DNA of 60,810 nucleotides, taken from NCBI RefSeq assembly GCF_006538745.1, contig NZ_BJLR01000043.1:1-60810 (forward strand), written 5' to 3'. Under the pieces are notes generated by a model, which was not told where the DNA came from, ran no database searches, and worked only from the letters and a program-made list of their open reading frames with translations. How positions within the stretch are numbered: the stretch's first letter is position 1; the number at the start of each line of letters is the position of its first letter. This stretch comes from Cellulomonas cellasea (GTDB lineage Bacteria; Actinomycetota; Actinomycetes; Actinomycetales; Cellulomonadaceae). The translations under genes were made by a program, and so were the position numbers. Of the stretch, positions 33,079-41,626 are shown piece by piece.

Positions 33079-33479
33079 TGACGATCTTCGGGGCGATCGG
33101 CGTCGCCGGCAGCGGACTGACCGTGTACCGCAAGTGGCTCGACGCGGTGAGCGACAACCTCGCGAACATGTCCACGGTGCGCTCGTCGAACGAGGCGGCC
33201 TACCAGGCGAAGTACGTCGTCGCGAGCGAGATCCCCACCGCGAACGGCGGCGGCGTGCAGGTCGCGGGCATCGAGCTCGGCGACGCCGAGGGCCGCATGG
33301 TCTACGAGCCCGACCACCCGCTCGCCGACGAGGGCGGCTACGTCCGCTACCCCGACATCGACATGTCGTCCCAGATGTCCCAGCTGATCATGGCGCAGCG
33401 CGGCTACCAGGCCAACGCCGCCATCGTCGACCGTGCCAAGGCCACCTACGAGGCCGCTCTCCAGATCGGACGTTCCTGA
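33078..33479 (+). CDS. flgC: Flagellar proximal rod protein FlgC
   Basis: 133 residues. N-terminal GVAGSGLTVYRKWLDAVSDN with LANMSTVRSSNEAAYQAK, the central VYEPDHPLADEGGYVRYPDI characteristic of FlgC, and the C-terminal QLIMAQRGYQANAAIVDRAK. The NLANMST segment differs slightly from the usual NIANANT. The start overlaps the flgB stop in TGATG. Confidence 0.95.
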   Translation: MTIFGAIGVAGSGLTVYRKWLDAVSDNLANMSTVRSSNEAAYQAKYVVASEIPTANGGGVQVAGIELGDAEGRMVYEPDHPLADEGGYVRYPDIDMSSQMSQLIMAQRGYQANAAIVDRAKATYEAALQIGRS

Positions 33480-33814
33480 TGAGCATCCCCGCGATCTCCG
33501 GCATCTCCGCCGGCGTCTCCCCGGTCGCCGCGACCGGCTACCTCTCCGGCCCGACGGGCGCCACGGGCGTCGACGCCGGCGCCTCGACCGACGGCGGAGC
33601 CGGCTTCGCCTCCGCGCTCGGCTCGATCGACAACCTGCAACAGCTCCAGTCGACGAGCAACGAGCTCTCGGTCAAGGCCGTCACGGGTGACCTCGACGAC
33701 GTGCACGACTACACGATCGCCGCCGCCGAGTCGAAGCTCGCGCTCGAGCTGACCGCCGCGGTCCGCAACAAGGCCGTCGAGGCGTTCTCCGAGATCATGC
33801 GGATGCAGGCCTGA
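33479..33814 (+). CDS. fliE: Flagellar hook-basal body protein FliE
   Basis: 111 residues. The conserved C-terminal half (VKAVTGDLDDVHDYTIAAAE then AVRNKAVEAFSEIMRMQ) is typical. The N-terminal half is Gly/Ala/Ser-rich and variable. FliE links the MS ring to the proximal rod and is the first substrate of the export gate. Starts within the flgC stop (TGATG). Confidence 0.93.
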   Translation: MSIPAISGISAGVSPVAATGYLSGPTGATGVDAGASTDGGAGFASALGSIDNLQQLQSTSNELSVKAVTGDLDDVHDYTIAAAESKLALELTAAVRNKAVEAFSEIMRMQA

Positions 33815-35412
33815 TGCCCGCGCAGCTCACCGGGGCGCTGGGCAAGCTCACCGCCGCCGTCAAGCAGTTCTCCCTCGCGCAGCGCACCCTCGCGCTCATC
33901 GGCCTCGCGGTCCTCGTGCTCGGCGCGGTCGCGCTCAGCAGCTGGGCCGCCAAGCCCACGCTGAGCCCCCTGTTCACGGGGCTCTCGGCCACGGACGCCT
34001 CGGCGGTCGTCGACCAGCTCGACGCCGAGGGCGTCGCCTACGACCTGACCGACGGCGGCGGCACGGTGCTCGTGCCCGCCGACAAGCTCTACGGCATGCG
34101 CCTCAAGCTCGCCGCGGCGGGCCTGCCCGCGAACACCGACGGCGGCGGCTACTCGCTGCTCGACGACATGGGCATGACGTCCTCGGAGTTCCAGCAGGAG
34201 GTCACCTACCAGCGGGCGCTCGAGGGCGAGCTCGCCAAGACGATCGGCGCGATGCAGGGCGTCGAGGCCGCGACCGTCAAGCTCGCGCTCCCGCAGGACA
34301 GCGTCTTCGTCTCCGAGAAGGCCGACCCCACGGCGTCCGTGTTCATCCGCACCAAGACCGGCGTCGAGCTCTCGGGCGACCAGGTCCAGGCGATCGTGCA
34401 CCTCGTGTCCGCGGGCATCGAGGGCATGAAGACGACCGACGTCGCCGTGATCGACGCGGCCGGCAAGGTCCTCTCGACGGTCGGCGCCAACCCCACGGGC
34501 GGCATGTCCGGCCAGCAGACCGGCGAGTACGAGGCCCGCGTCAAGGGCGCCGTGCAGGCGCTGCTCGACCAGGTCGTCGGCGTCGGCAAGTCCGCCGTGA
34601 CGATGACCGCCGAGCTCGACTACGACCAGACGCAGCGCACGAGCGAGTCGTTCACCGCCAAGCCCGAGACCCCGCCGCTCGCGTCGTCCACGACGACCGA
34701 GGAGTACACGGGCACCGGCGGCGGCAACGCGACCGGCGTGCTCGGCCCCGACAACATCGCCGTCCCGTCGGGCGAGGCCGGCAACGGCACCTACACCTCG
34801 ACGAGCGAGGACGTCACGAACGCGATCGACAAGGTCACCGAGCAGACGACGACCGCGCCGGGCAGCGTCAAGCGCCAGTCGCTCGCCGTCGTGGTCGACG
34901 CCGAGGCGACCGCCGCGATGGACCTCGCCGCGCTCACCGCGACGCTGAGCGCCGCGGCCGGGATCGACGCCGCGCGGGGCGACACCATCGCCGTGCAGCA
35001 GATGCTCTTCGACACGAGCGCCGCCGAGACCGCGCAGGACGCGCTCGCCGCCGCCGACCGGCTCGCCGAGAAGGAGCAGCAGGAGACGCTGATCCGCCAG
35101 GCCGCCATCGCCGGGGTCGTGCTGCTCGTCGTGCTGGCGCTGATCATCGCCGCGGCCCGCCGGTCGCGCCGCAGCCGCCGTGAGTCGCTCGACATCGGCG
35201 AGCTCCTGCCGATCCGCGAGCCCGACCCGATCGGCATCGAGGGCGCCGGCGACGGCCTCCCGGCGCTGCCCGTGGGCGACACGGTGCCCGAGCTGCCCGA
35301 CGCGCTCGCGGTCAAGCGCGCCGAGATCTCCGCGCTCGCCGACGAGCAGCCGGCCGAGGTGGCCGACCTGCTGCGCGGCTGGCTCACCACGTCCGGAAGC
35401 GGTCGCCGCTGA
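33814..35412 (+). CDS. fliF: Flagellar MS-ring protein FliF
   Basis: 532 residues, standard length. A first membrane helix near 25-47 (LALIGLAVLVLGAVALSSWA), the YscJ/FliF ring-building domains (DGGGTVLVPADKLYGMRLKL; EFQQEVTYQRALEGELAKTI), a Thr/Gly-rich exposed loop near 280-330, a second membrane helix near 425-450 (AAIAGVVLLVVLALIIAAAR) and a cytoplasmic C-terminal tail (AEISALADEQPAEVADLLRG) that binds FliG. It is the base on which the motor is built. Confidence 0.96.
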   Translation: MPAQLTGALGKLTAAVKQFSLAQRTLALIGLAVLVLGAVALSSWAAKPTLSPLFTGLSATDASAVVDQLDAEGVAYDLTDGGGTVLVPADKLYGMRLKLAAAGLPANTDGGGYSLLDDMGMTSSEFQQEVTYQRALEGELAKTIGAMQGVEAATVKLALPQDSVFVSEKADPTASVFIRTKTGVELSGDQVQAIVHLVSAGIEGMKTTDVAVIDAAGKVLSTVGANPTGGMSGQQTGEYEARVKGAVQALLDQVVGVGKSAVTMTAELDYDQTQRTSESFTAKPETPPLASSTTTEEYTGTGGGNATGVLGPDNIAVPSGEAGNGTYTSTSEDVTNAIDKVTEQTTTAPGSVKRQSLAVVVDAEATAAMDLAALTATLSAAAGIDAARGDTIAVQQMLFDTSAAETAQDALAAADRLAEKEQQETLIRQAAIAGVVLLVVLALIIAAARRSRRSRRESLDIGELLPIREPDPIGIEGAGDGLPALPVGDTVPELPDALAVKRAEISALADEQPAEVADLLRGWLTTSGSGRR

Positions 35413-36416
35413 TGTCCGCGACCCTGACCGGCACCCAGAAGGCCGCGATGCTGCTCCTGCAGCTCGGCCGCGACCGCGCCGCCCGCGTCATGGCGCAGCT
35501 CGACACCGACGAGATCGAGGCGCTCACCGCCGAGATCATGCGGCTCGAGCGCGTCGAGCAGGGCCAGGCCGACGAGGTCCTCGAGGAGTTCTACGACGTG
35601 TCCGTCGTGGGGCCCGGGGTCGGCGGCGGCATGGCGTACGCGCAGGCGCTGCTCGAGTCCTCGCTCGGCAGCGAGCTCGCCGCGGGCATGCTCGCGCGGC
35701 TCCAGACCACGATGGCCGGCCAGCCGTTCGAGTTCCTGCAGAACGCCGACGCGCGCCAGGTCCTCTCGCTGATCAGCAACGAGCACCCCCAGGCCGTCGC
35801 GCTCGTGCTCGCGCACCTGCGCCCCGAGCACGCGTCGGCGATCCTCGCGGGCCTGCCGGGCGAGCTCCAGGGCGACGTCGCGCACCGCATCGCGCTCATG
35901 GAGCGGGCCTCGCCGGACGTCGTCAAGGTCATCGCCGAGAACCTGCAGCGCAAGGCCTCGACGGTCCTGACGCCCACGGAGATGTCCGCGATCGGCGGCG
36001 TCCAGCCGCTCGTCGAGATCATCAACCGCGCCGACCCGACCACGGAGAAGCTCATCCTCGAGGGCCTCATGTCCCGCGACGAGGCGCTCGCCGACGAGGT
36101 GCGCAGCCGGATGTTCGTCTTCGGCGACATCGTGCTGCTCGAGGACCGCGCGATGCAGCTCGTGCTGCGCTCGGTCGAGACCTCGGAGCTGTCGATCGCG
36201 CTCAAGGGCGTCTCGACCGAGGTGCGCGACAAGATCCTGCGCAACCTGTCGGAGCGGGCGCGCGAGAACCTCGTCGAGGAGATCGAGCTGCTCGGGCCCG
36301 TGCGCCTCTCGCAGGTCGAGGACGCGCGCGCGCAGATCGTGCAGTCGATCCGCCGGCTCGAGGAGAGCGGCCAGATCGTGATCCGCCGCGACGGTGAGGA
36401 CGAGTACGTTGCCTGA
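35412..36416 (+). CDS. fliG: Flagellar motor switch protein FliG
   Basis: 334 residues. The N-terminal domain (TGTQKAAMLLLQLGRDRAAR) contacts FliF; the middle domain carries the EHPQ motif (LISNEHPQAVALVLAHLRPE); the C-terminal domain (LEDRAMQLVLRSVETSELSI, then VRDKILRNLSERARENLVEE) has the charged torque helix facing MotA. All three domains are intact. Start overlaps the fliF stop by 1 nt (TGATG). Confidence 0.97.
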   Translation: MSATLTGTQKAAMLLLQLGRDRAARVMAQLDTDEIEALTAEIMRLERVEQGQADEVLEEFYDVSVVGPGVGGGMAYAQALLESSLGSELAAGMLARLQTTMAGQPFEFLQNADARQVLSLISNEHPQAVALVLAHLRPEHASAILAGLPGELQGDVAHRIALMERASPDVVKVIAENLQRKASTVLTPTEMSAIGGVQPLVEIINRADPTTEKLILEGLMSRDEALADEVRSRMFVFGDIVLLEDRAMQLVLRSVETSELSIALKGVSTEVRDKILRNLSERARENLVEEIELLGPVRLSQVEDARAQIVQSIRRLEESGQIVIRRDGEDEYVA

Positions 36417-37230
36417 CCTCTTCGGCGCCGTGCTGCGCCCGTCCGCCGCTGCGCAGTCCGAGGCGCCGGTCGCCCGGTCCGCGTTCACCGCGCAGACGGG
36501 CGCCCCGACGGCCCCGTCCGTGCCCACGGCCCCCTCGGCGCCCGTGCCGGCCGTCTTCGAGCGCGTCTCCTCGGCGACCGCCACGCACGCGGTCGAGGCC
36601 GAGCGCGAGCGGGCCCGGTCCGCCGGGTACGCCGCGGGCTTCGCCGCCGGGGCGTCCGAGGCCGCCCGCGCCGCGCAGGTCGAGGCCGAGCACGTCGCCG
36701 CCCGCCGCGCGTCGGAGGACGCCCGCCGTGCCGCGGAGCACGCCGCCGCGCTCGACGCCCTCGGGCGCGCCGCGCAGGTCGCCGCCGCCCGGACCGCGCC
36801 CGTGCTCGCGCACGCCGAGGCCCGGCTGCACGCCGCCGCGCTCGAACTCGCCGCCGCGGTGCTCGGCACCGAGCTCACCGACGGCGAGCGCTCCGCCCGC
36901 GCCGCCCTGGCCCGTGTGCTCGGCCACCCGCTCGTCCCGGGCGTGCACACCGTGCGTCTGCACCCGCGCGATGTCGCGGCGCTCCAGGCCGCCGGCGGGG
37001 TCCCCGCCGCGGCGGGCGTCGAGGTCGTCGCCGACCCCGCGCTCGCCCCCGGCGACGCGGTCGGGGAGCACCCGGACGGGTACCTCGACGGGCGCATCGA
37101 CGCCGCGCTCGACCGTGCCCGCGCCGTCCTGCTCGCCGAGGTCGGGTCCGCGCCCGCCCTGTCCGCCGCGGGCCGCGAGCACGCCGCCGCCGGCCACGTC
37201 CTGCCGCACCAGCGGGGGTACCTCGCATGA
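36394..37230 (+). CDS. fliH: Flagellar assembly protein FliH
   Basis: About 273-278 residues. An Ala/Pro-rich N-terminus is followed by the glycine/alanine-heptad region (SAGYAAGFAAGASEAARAAQ), a long Ala/Arg/Glu-rich coiled coil and a C-terminal domain with VHTVRLHPRDVAALQAAGGV and YLDGRIDAALDRARAVLL. FliH is the stator that regulates the FliI ATPase encoded next. The start is ambiguous: GTG 36394 overlaps fliG by 23 nt, whereas TTG 36409 (LPDLFGAVL) has GAGG upstream and an 8-nt overlap. Homology is low, so position adds weight. Confidence 0.88.
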   Translation: MRTSTLPDLFGAVLRPSAAAQSEAPVARSAFTAQTGAPTAPSVPTAPSAPVPAVFERVSSATATHAVEAERERARSAGYAAGFAAGASEAARAAQVEAEHVAARRASEDARRAAEHAAALDALGRAAQVAAARTAPVLAHAEARLHAAALELAAAVLGTELTDGERSARAALARVLGHPLVPGVHTVRLHPRDVAALQAAGGVPAAAGVEVVADPALAPGDAVGEHPDGYLDGRIDAALDRARAVLLAEVGSAPALSAAGREHAAAGHVLPHQRGYLA

Positions 37231-38570
37231 GCGCGCTGAGCTTCGCCCCGCACGCCGTCACGTCCGCGTGGGACCGTGCGCTCGGCGCGAGCGCGCCCGA
37301 GGTCGTCGGCACCGTGCGCGGCGTGGTCGGGCTCACCGTCGAGATCGCCGGGACCGGCTCCGCCGTGGGCGACCTCGTCGAGATCGACCTCGAGGACGGC
37401 ACGCGCGTGCCGGCCGAGGTCGTCGCCGCGCAGGGCCCGTCCGCGCGCTGCATGCCGCTCGGCCCCACGCACGGCCTGCGCGCCGGGATGCGCGTGCGCC
37501 CGACGGGCGCCGAGCTGACGGCACCGGTCGGCCACGGTCTGCTCGGGCGGGTCCTCGACGGGCTCGGCCGGCCCATCGACGGCAAGGGCCCGCTGCGCGC
37601 CGACGCGTACGTCGGGGTCAACGGCACCGCGCCGCACCCGCTCGAGCGTGCCCGCGTCGACGCCCCGCTCGACCTGGGCGTGCGCGTGCTCGACACGCTC
37701 GTCACGGTCGGCCGCGGCCAGCGCATGGGCCTGTTCGCGGGCTCGGGCGTCGGCAAGTCGAGCCTGCTGTCGATGGTCGCGCGCGGCACCGACGCCGAGG
37801 TCTCCGTGATCGCCCTCGTCGGCGAGCGCGGGCGTGAGGTCCGCGAGTTCCTCGAGGACGATCTGGGGCCCGAGGGCCTGGCCCGCAGCGTCGTCGTCGT
37901 CGCGACGTCCGACGAGCCGCCGCTCGTGCGCCTGCGCTCCGCGTTCGTCGCGACCCGCATCGCGGAGCACTTCCGCGACGGCGGCAGCGACGTCGTGCTG
38001 ATGATGGACTCCCTGACCCGCGTCGCCATGGCGCAGCGCGAGATCGGCCTCTCGGTCGGCGAGCCGCCCGCGACGCGCGGCTACCCGCCGAGCACGTTCG
38101 CGCTGCTCGCCCAGCTGCTCGAGCGCGCCGGCACGGCGTCGAGCGGCTCGGTCACCGGGATCTACACCGTCCTCGTCGACGGCGACGACCACAACGAGCC
38201 CATCGCCGACGCCGCGCGCTCGATCCTCGACGGCCACGTCGTGCTCGACCGCCGCCTCGCCGTCCAGGGCCACTTCCCGAGCGTCGACGCGCTCGGCTCG
38301 ATCTCCCGCGTGGCGTCCCGGGTCACGACGCGCGAGCAGCGCGACCTGGCGACCCGGCTGCGGTCGGTCATGGCCGCGCGCCGCCAGGCGCAGGACCTGC
38401 TCGACGTCGGCGCGTACGTCCCGGGCAGCAACCCGCTCGTCGACGCGGCCGTGACGCACCGTCAGGCGATCGACGCGTTCCTGCAGCAGGACCTCGCCGA
38501 CGCCGCCGGGTCGCACGACTCGTGGCAGCGGCTCGCCGCGCTCGTCGCCGCGATGGGGCCGCTGTCATGA
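37227..38570 (+). CDS. fliI: Flagellum-specific ATPase FliI
   Basis: 447 residues. An F1-beta-like ATPase: Walker A GLFAGSGVGKSSLL (Lys177), VIALVGERGREVREFLEDD, Walker B VVLMMDSLTRVAMAQREIGL, and the family-specific TRGYPPSTFALLAQLLERAG. It powers and energises the type III export apparatus with FliH and FliJ, which flank it. The start overlaps fliH in ATGA. Confidence 0.97.
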   Translation: MSALSFAPHAVTSAWDRALGASAPEVVGTVRGVVGLTVEIAGTGSAVGDLVEIDLEDGTRVPAEVVAAQGPSARCMPLGPTHGLRAGMRVRPTGAELTAPVGHGLLGRVLDGLGRPIDGKGPLRADAYVGVNGTAPHPLERARVDAPLDLGVRVLDTLVTVGRGQRMGLFAGSGVGKSSLLSMVARGTDAEVSVIALVGERGREVREFLEDDLGPEGLARSVVVVATSDEPPLVRLRSAFVATRIAEHFRDGGSDVVLMMDSLTRVAMAQREIGLSVGEPPATRGYPPSTFALLAQLLERAGTASSGSVTGIYTVLVDGDDHNEPIADAARSILDGHVVLDRRLAVQGHFPSVDALGSISRVASRVTTREQRDLATRLRSVMAARRQAQDLLDVGAYVPGSNPLVDAAVTHRQAIDAFLQQDLADAAGSHDSWQRLAALVAAMGPLS

Positions 38571-39019
38571 GCCGCACCTTCCGCCTCGCGAGCCTGCTGC
38601 GCCTGCGGTCGGCGGCCGAGGAGCGCGCCGCCGTCGAGCTCGCCGACGCCGCCCGGCTGCGGGCGCGCGCCGAGGCCCGCCGGCACGACACCGAGGTCCA
38701 GCTCGGCTCGGCCGCGATGCCCGCGCACTCCGACGAGCTGCACTTCCGTGCGGCCGTCGCGGCGCGCGTGTCGCTCAGCGGCCTGCTCGCCGAGCGCACG
38801 GTCGAGGTCCGCGTCGCGGACGACGGCGTCGACCAGGCGCACGCGGTCTGGGCGAGCGCCAAGGCCCGCGCCCGTGCCCTGGAGAAGCTCGAGGAGAAGC
38901 ACGACGCCGAGGTCCGCGCCGAGGACGAGCGCGCCGAGCAGCTCGTGCTCGACGAGGTCGCCGGGCAGGCCGCGCGCCGCGCCGCGCTGCGGGCGGGCAC
39001 CCCGGAGGTGACCCGGTGA
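38567..39019 (+). CDS. fliJ: FliJ-type export chaperone/ATPase stalk protein
   Basis: 150 residues, almost entirely charged coiled coil: it starts RTFRLASLLRLRSAAEERAA and continues through ALEKLEEKHDAEVRAEDERA. FliJ forms the central stalk of the FliI hexamer. Divergent in sequence, but start motif, size, coiled coil and position directly after fliI agree. ATGA overlap with fliI and GTGA overlap with the next gene. Confidence 0.87.
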   Translation: MSRTFRLASLLRLRSAAEERAAVELADAARLRARAEARRHDTEVQLGSAAMPAHSDELHFRAAVAARVSLSGLLAERTVEVRVADDGVDQAHAVWASAKARARALEKLEEKHDAEVRAEDERAEQLVLDEVAGQAARRAALRAGTPEVTR

Positions 39020-39741
39020 CCGGGATCGCCGCCGTCCAGGCCCGCATGAGCGAGCTCGACCGCCTCGTCGCGCCGCAGCCGGTCGTGCCGCGCACGACGT
39101 CGGCCGTCCTGCCGGCCGTCGCGCCGACCACCCGCACAGCAGGCCTGGGGGGCCCCGGGACCGGGACGTCCGACGCGACGTTCGCCGCCGCGCTCGCCGC
39201 GCTCGGGGTCGACGCCGGCTCCCTCGGCCTCGCGGCCACCGCCGCTTCCGCCCCGGCGGCGCCGGCCGCTGCGGCCACTGCGTCCGGTCCGACCGGCGCG
39301 AGCCTCGTCGAGGCCGCGACGAAGTACGTCGGCACGCCCTACGTGTGGGGTGGGGAGTCGCTCGCCGAGGGCGGCCTCGACTGCTCGGGCCTCGTGCTGC
39401 GGTCGCTCGCCGACCTCGGCGTGACCGACGTCCCGCGCACCGCGCGCCAGCAGATGACCCTGGGCACCCCGGTGGCCTCGCTCGACGACGCGCGGCCGGG
39501 CGACCTGGTCGTCTTCGGCGGCGGGACGCACATCGGCATCTACGTGGGCGACGGCCGGATGGTCGACGCGCCCAAGCCCGGCCAGGACGTCACCGTCCGC
39601 GACGTGTACACGACCCCGACGGCGATCCGCCGGGTCCTGCCAGCAGAAGGAGCAGCGCCGGTGAGCGCCACCACGACCGCCCAGGGGGCCGCCGCCGACG
39701 CCGCGGCGTTCGCCGCACGCCTCGCGGGGGTGACCGCGTGA
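39016..39741 (+). CDS. NlpC/P60 peptidoglycan hydrolase within the flagellar operon
   Basis: 241 residues. The N-terminal ~90 residues are Ala/Thr/Pro-rich with no signal peptide seen. A C-terminal NlpC/P60 domain (about 95-205) shows YVGTPYVWGGESLAEGGLDC with Cys123 in DCSGLV, His172 in THIGIYVG, and RPGDLVVFGG. The third catalytic position is probably near DAPKPG. Enzymes of this fold cut gamma-D-Glu-diaminopimelate or related bonds. Lying between fliJ and fliK with 4-nt overlaps on both sides, and with no FlgJ in the cluster, it is likely the wall-opening enzyme for rod growth, perhaps exported by the flagellar apparatus itself. Confidence 0.85.
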   Translation: MTGIAAVQARMSELDRLVAPQPVVPRTTSAVLPAVAPTTRTAGLGGPGTGTSDATFAAALAALGVDAGSLGLAATAASAPAAPAAAATASGPTGASLVEAATKYVGTPYVWGGESLAEGGLDCSGLVLRSLADLGVTDVPRTARQQMTLGTPVASLDDARPGDLVVFGGGTHIGIYVGDGRMVDAPKPGQDVTVRDVYTTPTAIRRVLPAEGAAPVSATTTAQGAAADAAAFAARLAGVTA

Positions 39742-41123
39742 CCGCGCTGACGATGGCGGGGGCGCCCGCGTCGACCGCGACGAGCAGCACGCGCAGCCCC
39801 GCACGCACGAGCGCGGGAGCGCCGCGCGACGCGTTCGACCAGGTCCTGCGCAGCGAGATCGGCGACCGGTCCGCGCGCCCCGACCCGAGCACGCGCCCGG
39901 CGGGGGAGCCCGGCCCGGCCCGGACCGGCGCAGCGACCCGCTCGGGTCAGCCCCAGGGCCGTCCCGACGACGCGGCGCGGGCCGACTCCTCCGCGAGCGC
40001 CCCCGCGGCCCCCGCGGCCGGGACGGCGGACGGCGCCGGTGCGCCGGACGCGACCGCCATCGCGGACGGCGGCCCGGTCGTGACGCCGCCGACCCCGCTC
40101 GACGCGGCCGCCGCCGCGCTGCAGCTCGCCGTCGCCGCGGCCGAGGCGACGTCCGCCGCGACCGCCACGGCGACCGGCACGGCGTCCGGCACGGCGACCA
40201 CCGGCACGGCGACCGGCGCGCTCGACCTGCTCGGGGCACCGGCGACCGACGCGACCGCGACCACGGCCTCGGCTGCCGCAGCGGCCGCCGCCGGGCAGGC
40301 GTCCGTGACGGCGACCCCGGCGACCGGCGCACCCGCGCCCACCGCGCCCGGGACCCCGGCGACCGCGCCCGCGACCGTCCCGACGGCCGACGGCTCCGCG
40401 TCGGGCACCGCACCGTCCCCGGCGCCCGCACCCGCCGCCGCACCGGAGGCCGCCCGCACCGCCGGCCCCGCCGCCCCGGCCGCGGCAGCCACCGCCGACC
40501 TCGCGCCGACCGCGGACCCGCGCACGGTCCGCGACGCCGCGGCGCTCCCGGTGACCCTCACGACCGCCTCGACCCCCGCCCCCCAGCCCGTCGCCCCGGC
40601 GGTCGGCGGGGTCGTCGCCCCCGACGCCGCGGCGGCCACGGCCGCACCGGCCGCCGCGCGCGGCACCGAGCAGGCACCGGCCCCCGCCCCGCAGGTCCCG
40701 CTCGCCGAGCAGCTCGGCGCGCGCCTGGCCTCGGTGCGCGGCCTCGGCGCCGGGCAGCACGTGCTCACGCTCGCGGTCGACCCGGAGCACTTCGGGCCGG
40801 TCCGCGTCGTCGCGCACATCACCCCGGACGCGGTCCGCATCGAGCTCCTCGGCGCGACCGACCAGGCCCGCGAGGCGCTCAAGGGCTCGCTCGCCGACCT
40901 GCGCCGTGACCTCGCCTCGGCCGGCCTCGACGCCGACCTCCAGCTCGGCTCGCGCGACCCCGGCCAGCAGGCCGGCGCGCAGGCCGACGCCCGCCGCGAC
41001 GCGCTCGCCGCGCGCTCCGCCGCCACCCGCGCCGGCTCGGACCCGTCCGACGCGGCCTCCGACGTCCCCGCCCGACCCGCGTCGCCCGCCAACCCGGCCG
41101 GCACGCTCGACCTCCTCGCCTGA
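39738..41123 (+). CDS. fliK: Flagellar hook-length control protein FliK
   Basis: 461 residues. The first ~310 are extremely Ala/Thr/Pro-rich, fitting an extended molecular ruler. The C-terminal Flg_hook domain (about 320-410) has LAEQLGARLASVRGLGAGQH, then LTLAVDPEHFGPVRVVAHI and LADLRRDLASAGLDADLQL. FliK measures hook length and switches FlhB from hook to filament substrates. Low-complexity coding is expected to vary in length between strains. Followed by flgD after 12 nt. Confidence 0.88.
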   Translation: MTALTMAGAPASTATSSTRSPARTSAGAPRDAFDQVLRSEIGDRSARPDPSTRPAGEPGPARTGAATRSGQPQGRPDDAARADSSASAPAAPAAGTADGAGAPDATAIADGGPVVTPPTPLDAAAAALQLAVAAAEATSAATATATGTASGTATTGTATGALDLLGAPATDATATTASAAAAAAAGQASVTATPATGAPAPTAPGTPATAPATVPTADGSASGTAPSPAPAPAAAPEAARTAGPAAPAAAATADLAPTADPRTVRDAAALPVTLTTASTPAPQPVAPAVGGVVAPDAAAATAAPAAARGTEQAPAPAPQVPLAEQLGARLASVRGLGAGQHVLTLAVDPEHFGPVRVVAHITPDAVRIELLGATDQAREALKGSLADLRRDLASAGLDADLQLGSRDPGQQAGAQADARRDALAARSAATRAGSDPSDAASDVPARPASPANPAGTLDLLA

Positions 41124-41135
41124 CCAGGGAGCACC

Positions 41136-41588
41136 ATGACCATCGACGTGTCCTCCGCCTACGGAGCGCAGGCCGCAGGCGCCACCCCGCCCGCCAAGGC
41201 CGCGACCAAGGAGCTCGACAAGCAGGCGTTCCTGCAGCTTCTCACCACCCAACTCCGCAACCAGGACCCCAGCTCGCCGATGGACAGCTCGGACCTGATG
41301 GCCCAGACGACCCAGATGACGACCATGGAGCAGCTGATCGAGCTCACCACGACCTCGCGCGAGAGCTTCTCGCTGCAGATGCGCATGGCCGCCGCGAACC
41401 TCGTCGGCAAGGACGTCACGTACACCGGCGCCGACGGGAAGGTCGCGACGGGCACCGTCTCGGCCGTCTCGTACGCAGGCGCCGTACCCGCCGTGAAGGT
41501 GGGGGACATGGAGGTCCCCCTCGACTCGGTCGCGAGCGTCACCGCACCCGCGGTGCCCACCACGCCCACGACCACCCCAGCCTCCTGA
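41136..41588 (+). CDS. flgD: Flagellar hook assembly (capping) protein FlgD
   Basis: 150 residues, at the short end for FlgD. The N-terminal motif KQAFLQLLTTQLRNQDPSSP with MDSSDLMAQTTQMTTMEQL is diagnostic. The C-terminal part is a short beta region (GKDVTYTGADGKVATGTVSA) without the full FlgD Ig-like domains. It caps the growing hook and is later replaced by FlgK. AGGGAG lies before ATG 41136. Confidence 0.94.
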   Translation: MTIDVSSAYGAQAAGATPPAKAATKELDKQAFLQLLTTQLRNQDPSSPMDSSDLMAQTTQMTTMEQLIELTTTSRESFSLQMRMAAANLVGKDVTYTGADGKVATGTVSAVSYAGAVPAVKVGDMEVPLDSVASVTAPAVPTTPTTTPAS

Positions 41589-41626
41589 CGCGCGAGCGTC
41601 GCACCCACCACCGAAAGGGACCTCCC

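Noticed and set aside
34791-38516. A 1241-codon minus-strand open frame
   Set aside because: Antisense to fliF, fliG, fliH and fliI, each unmistakable by motif.
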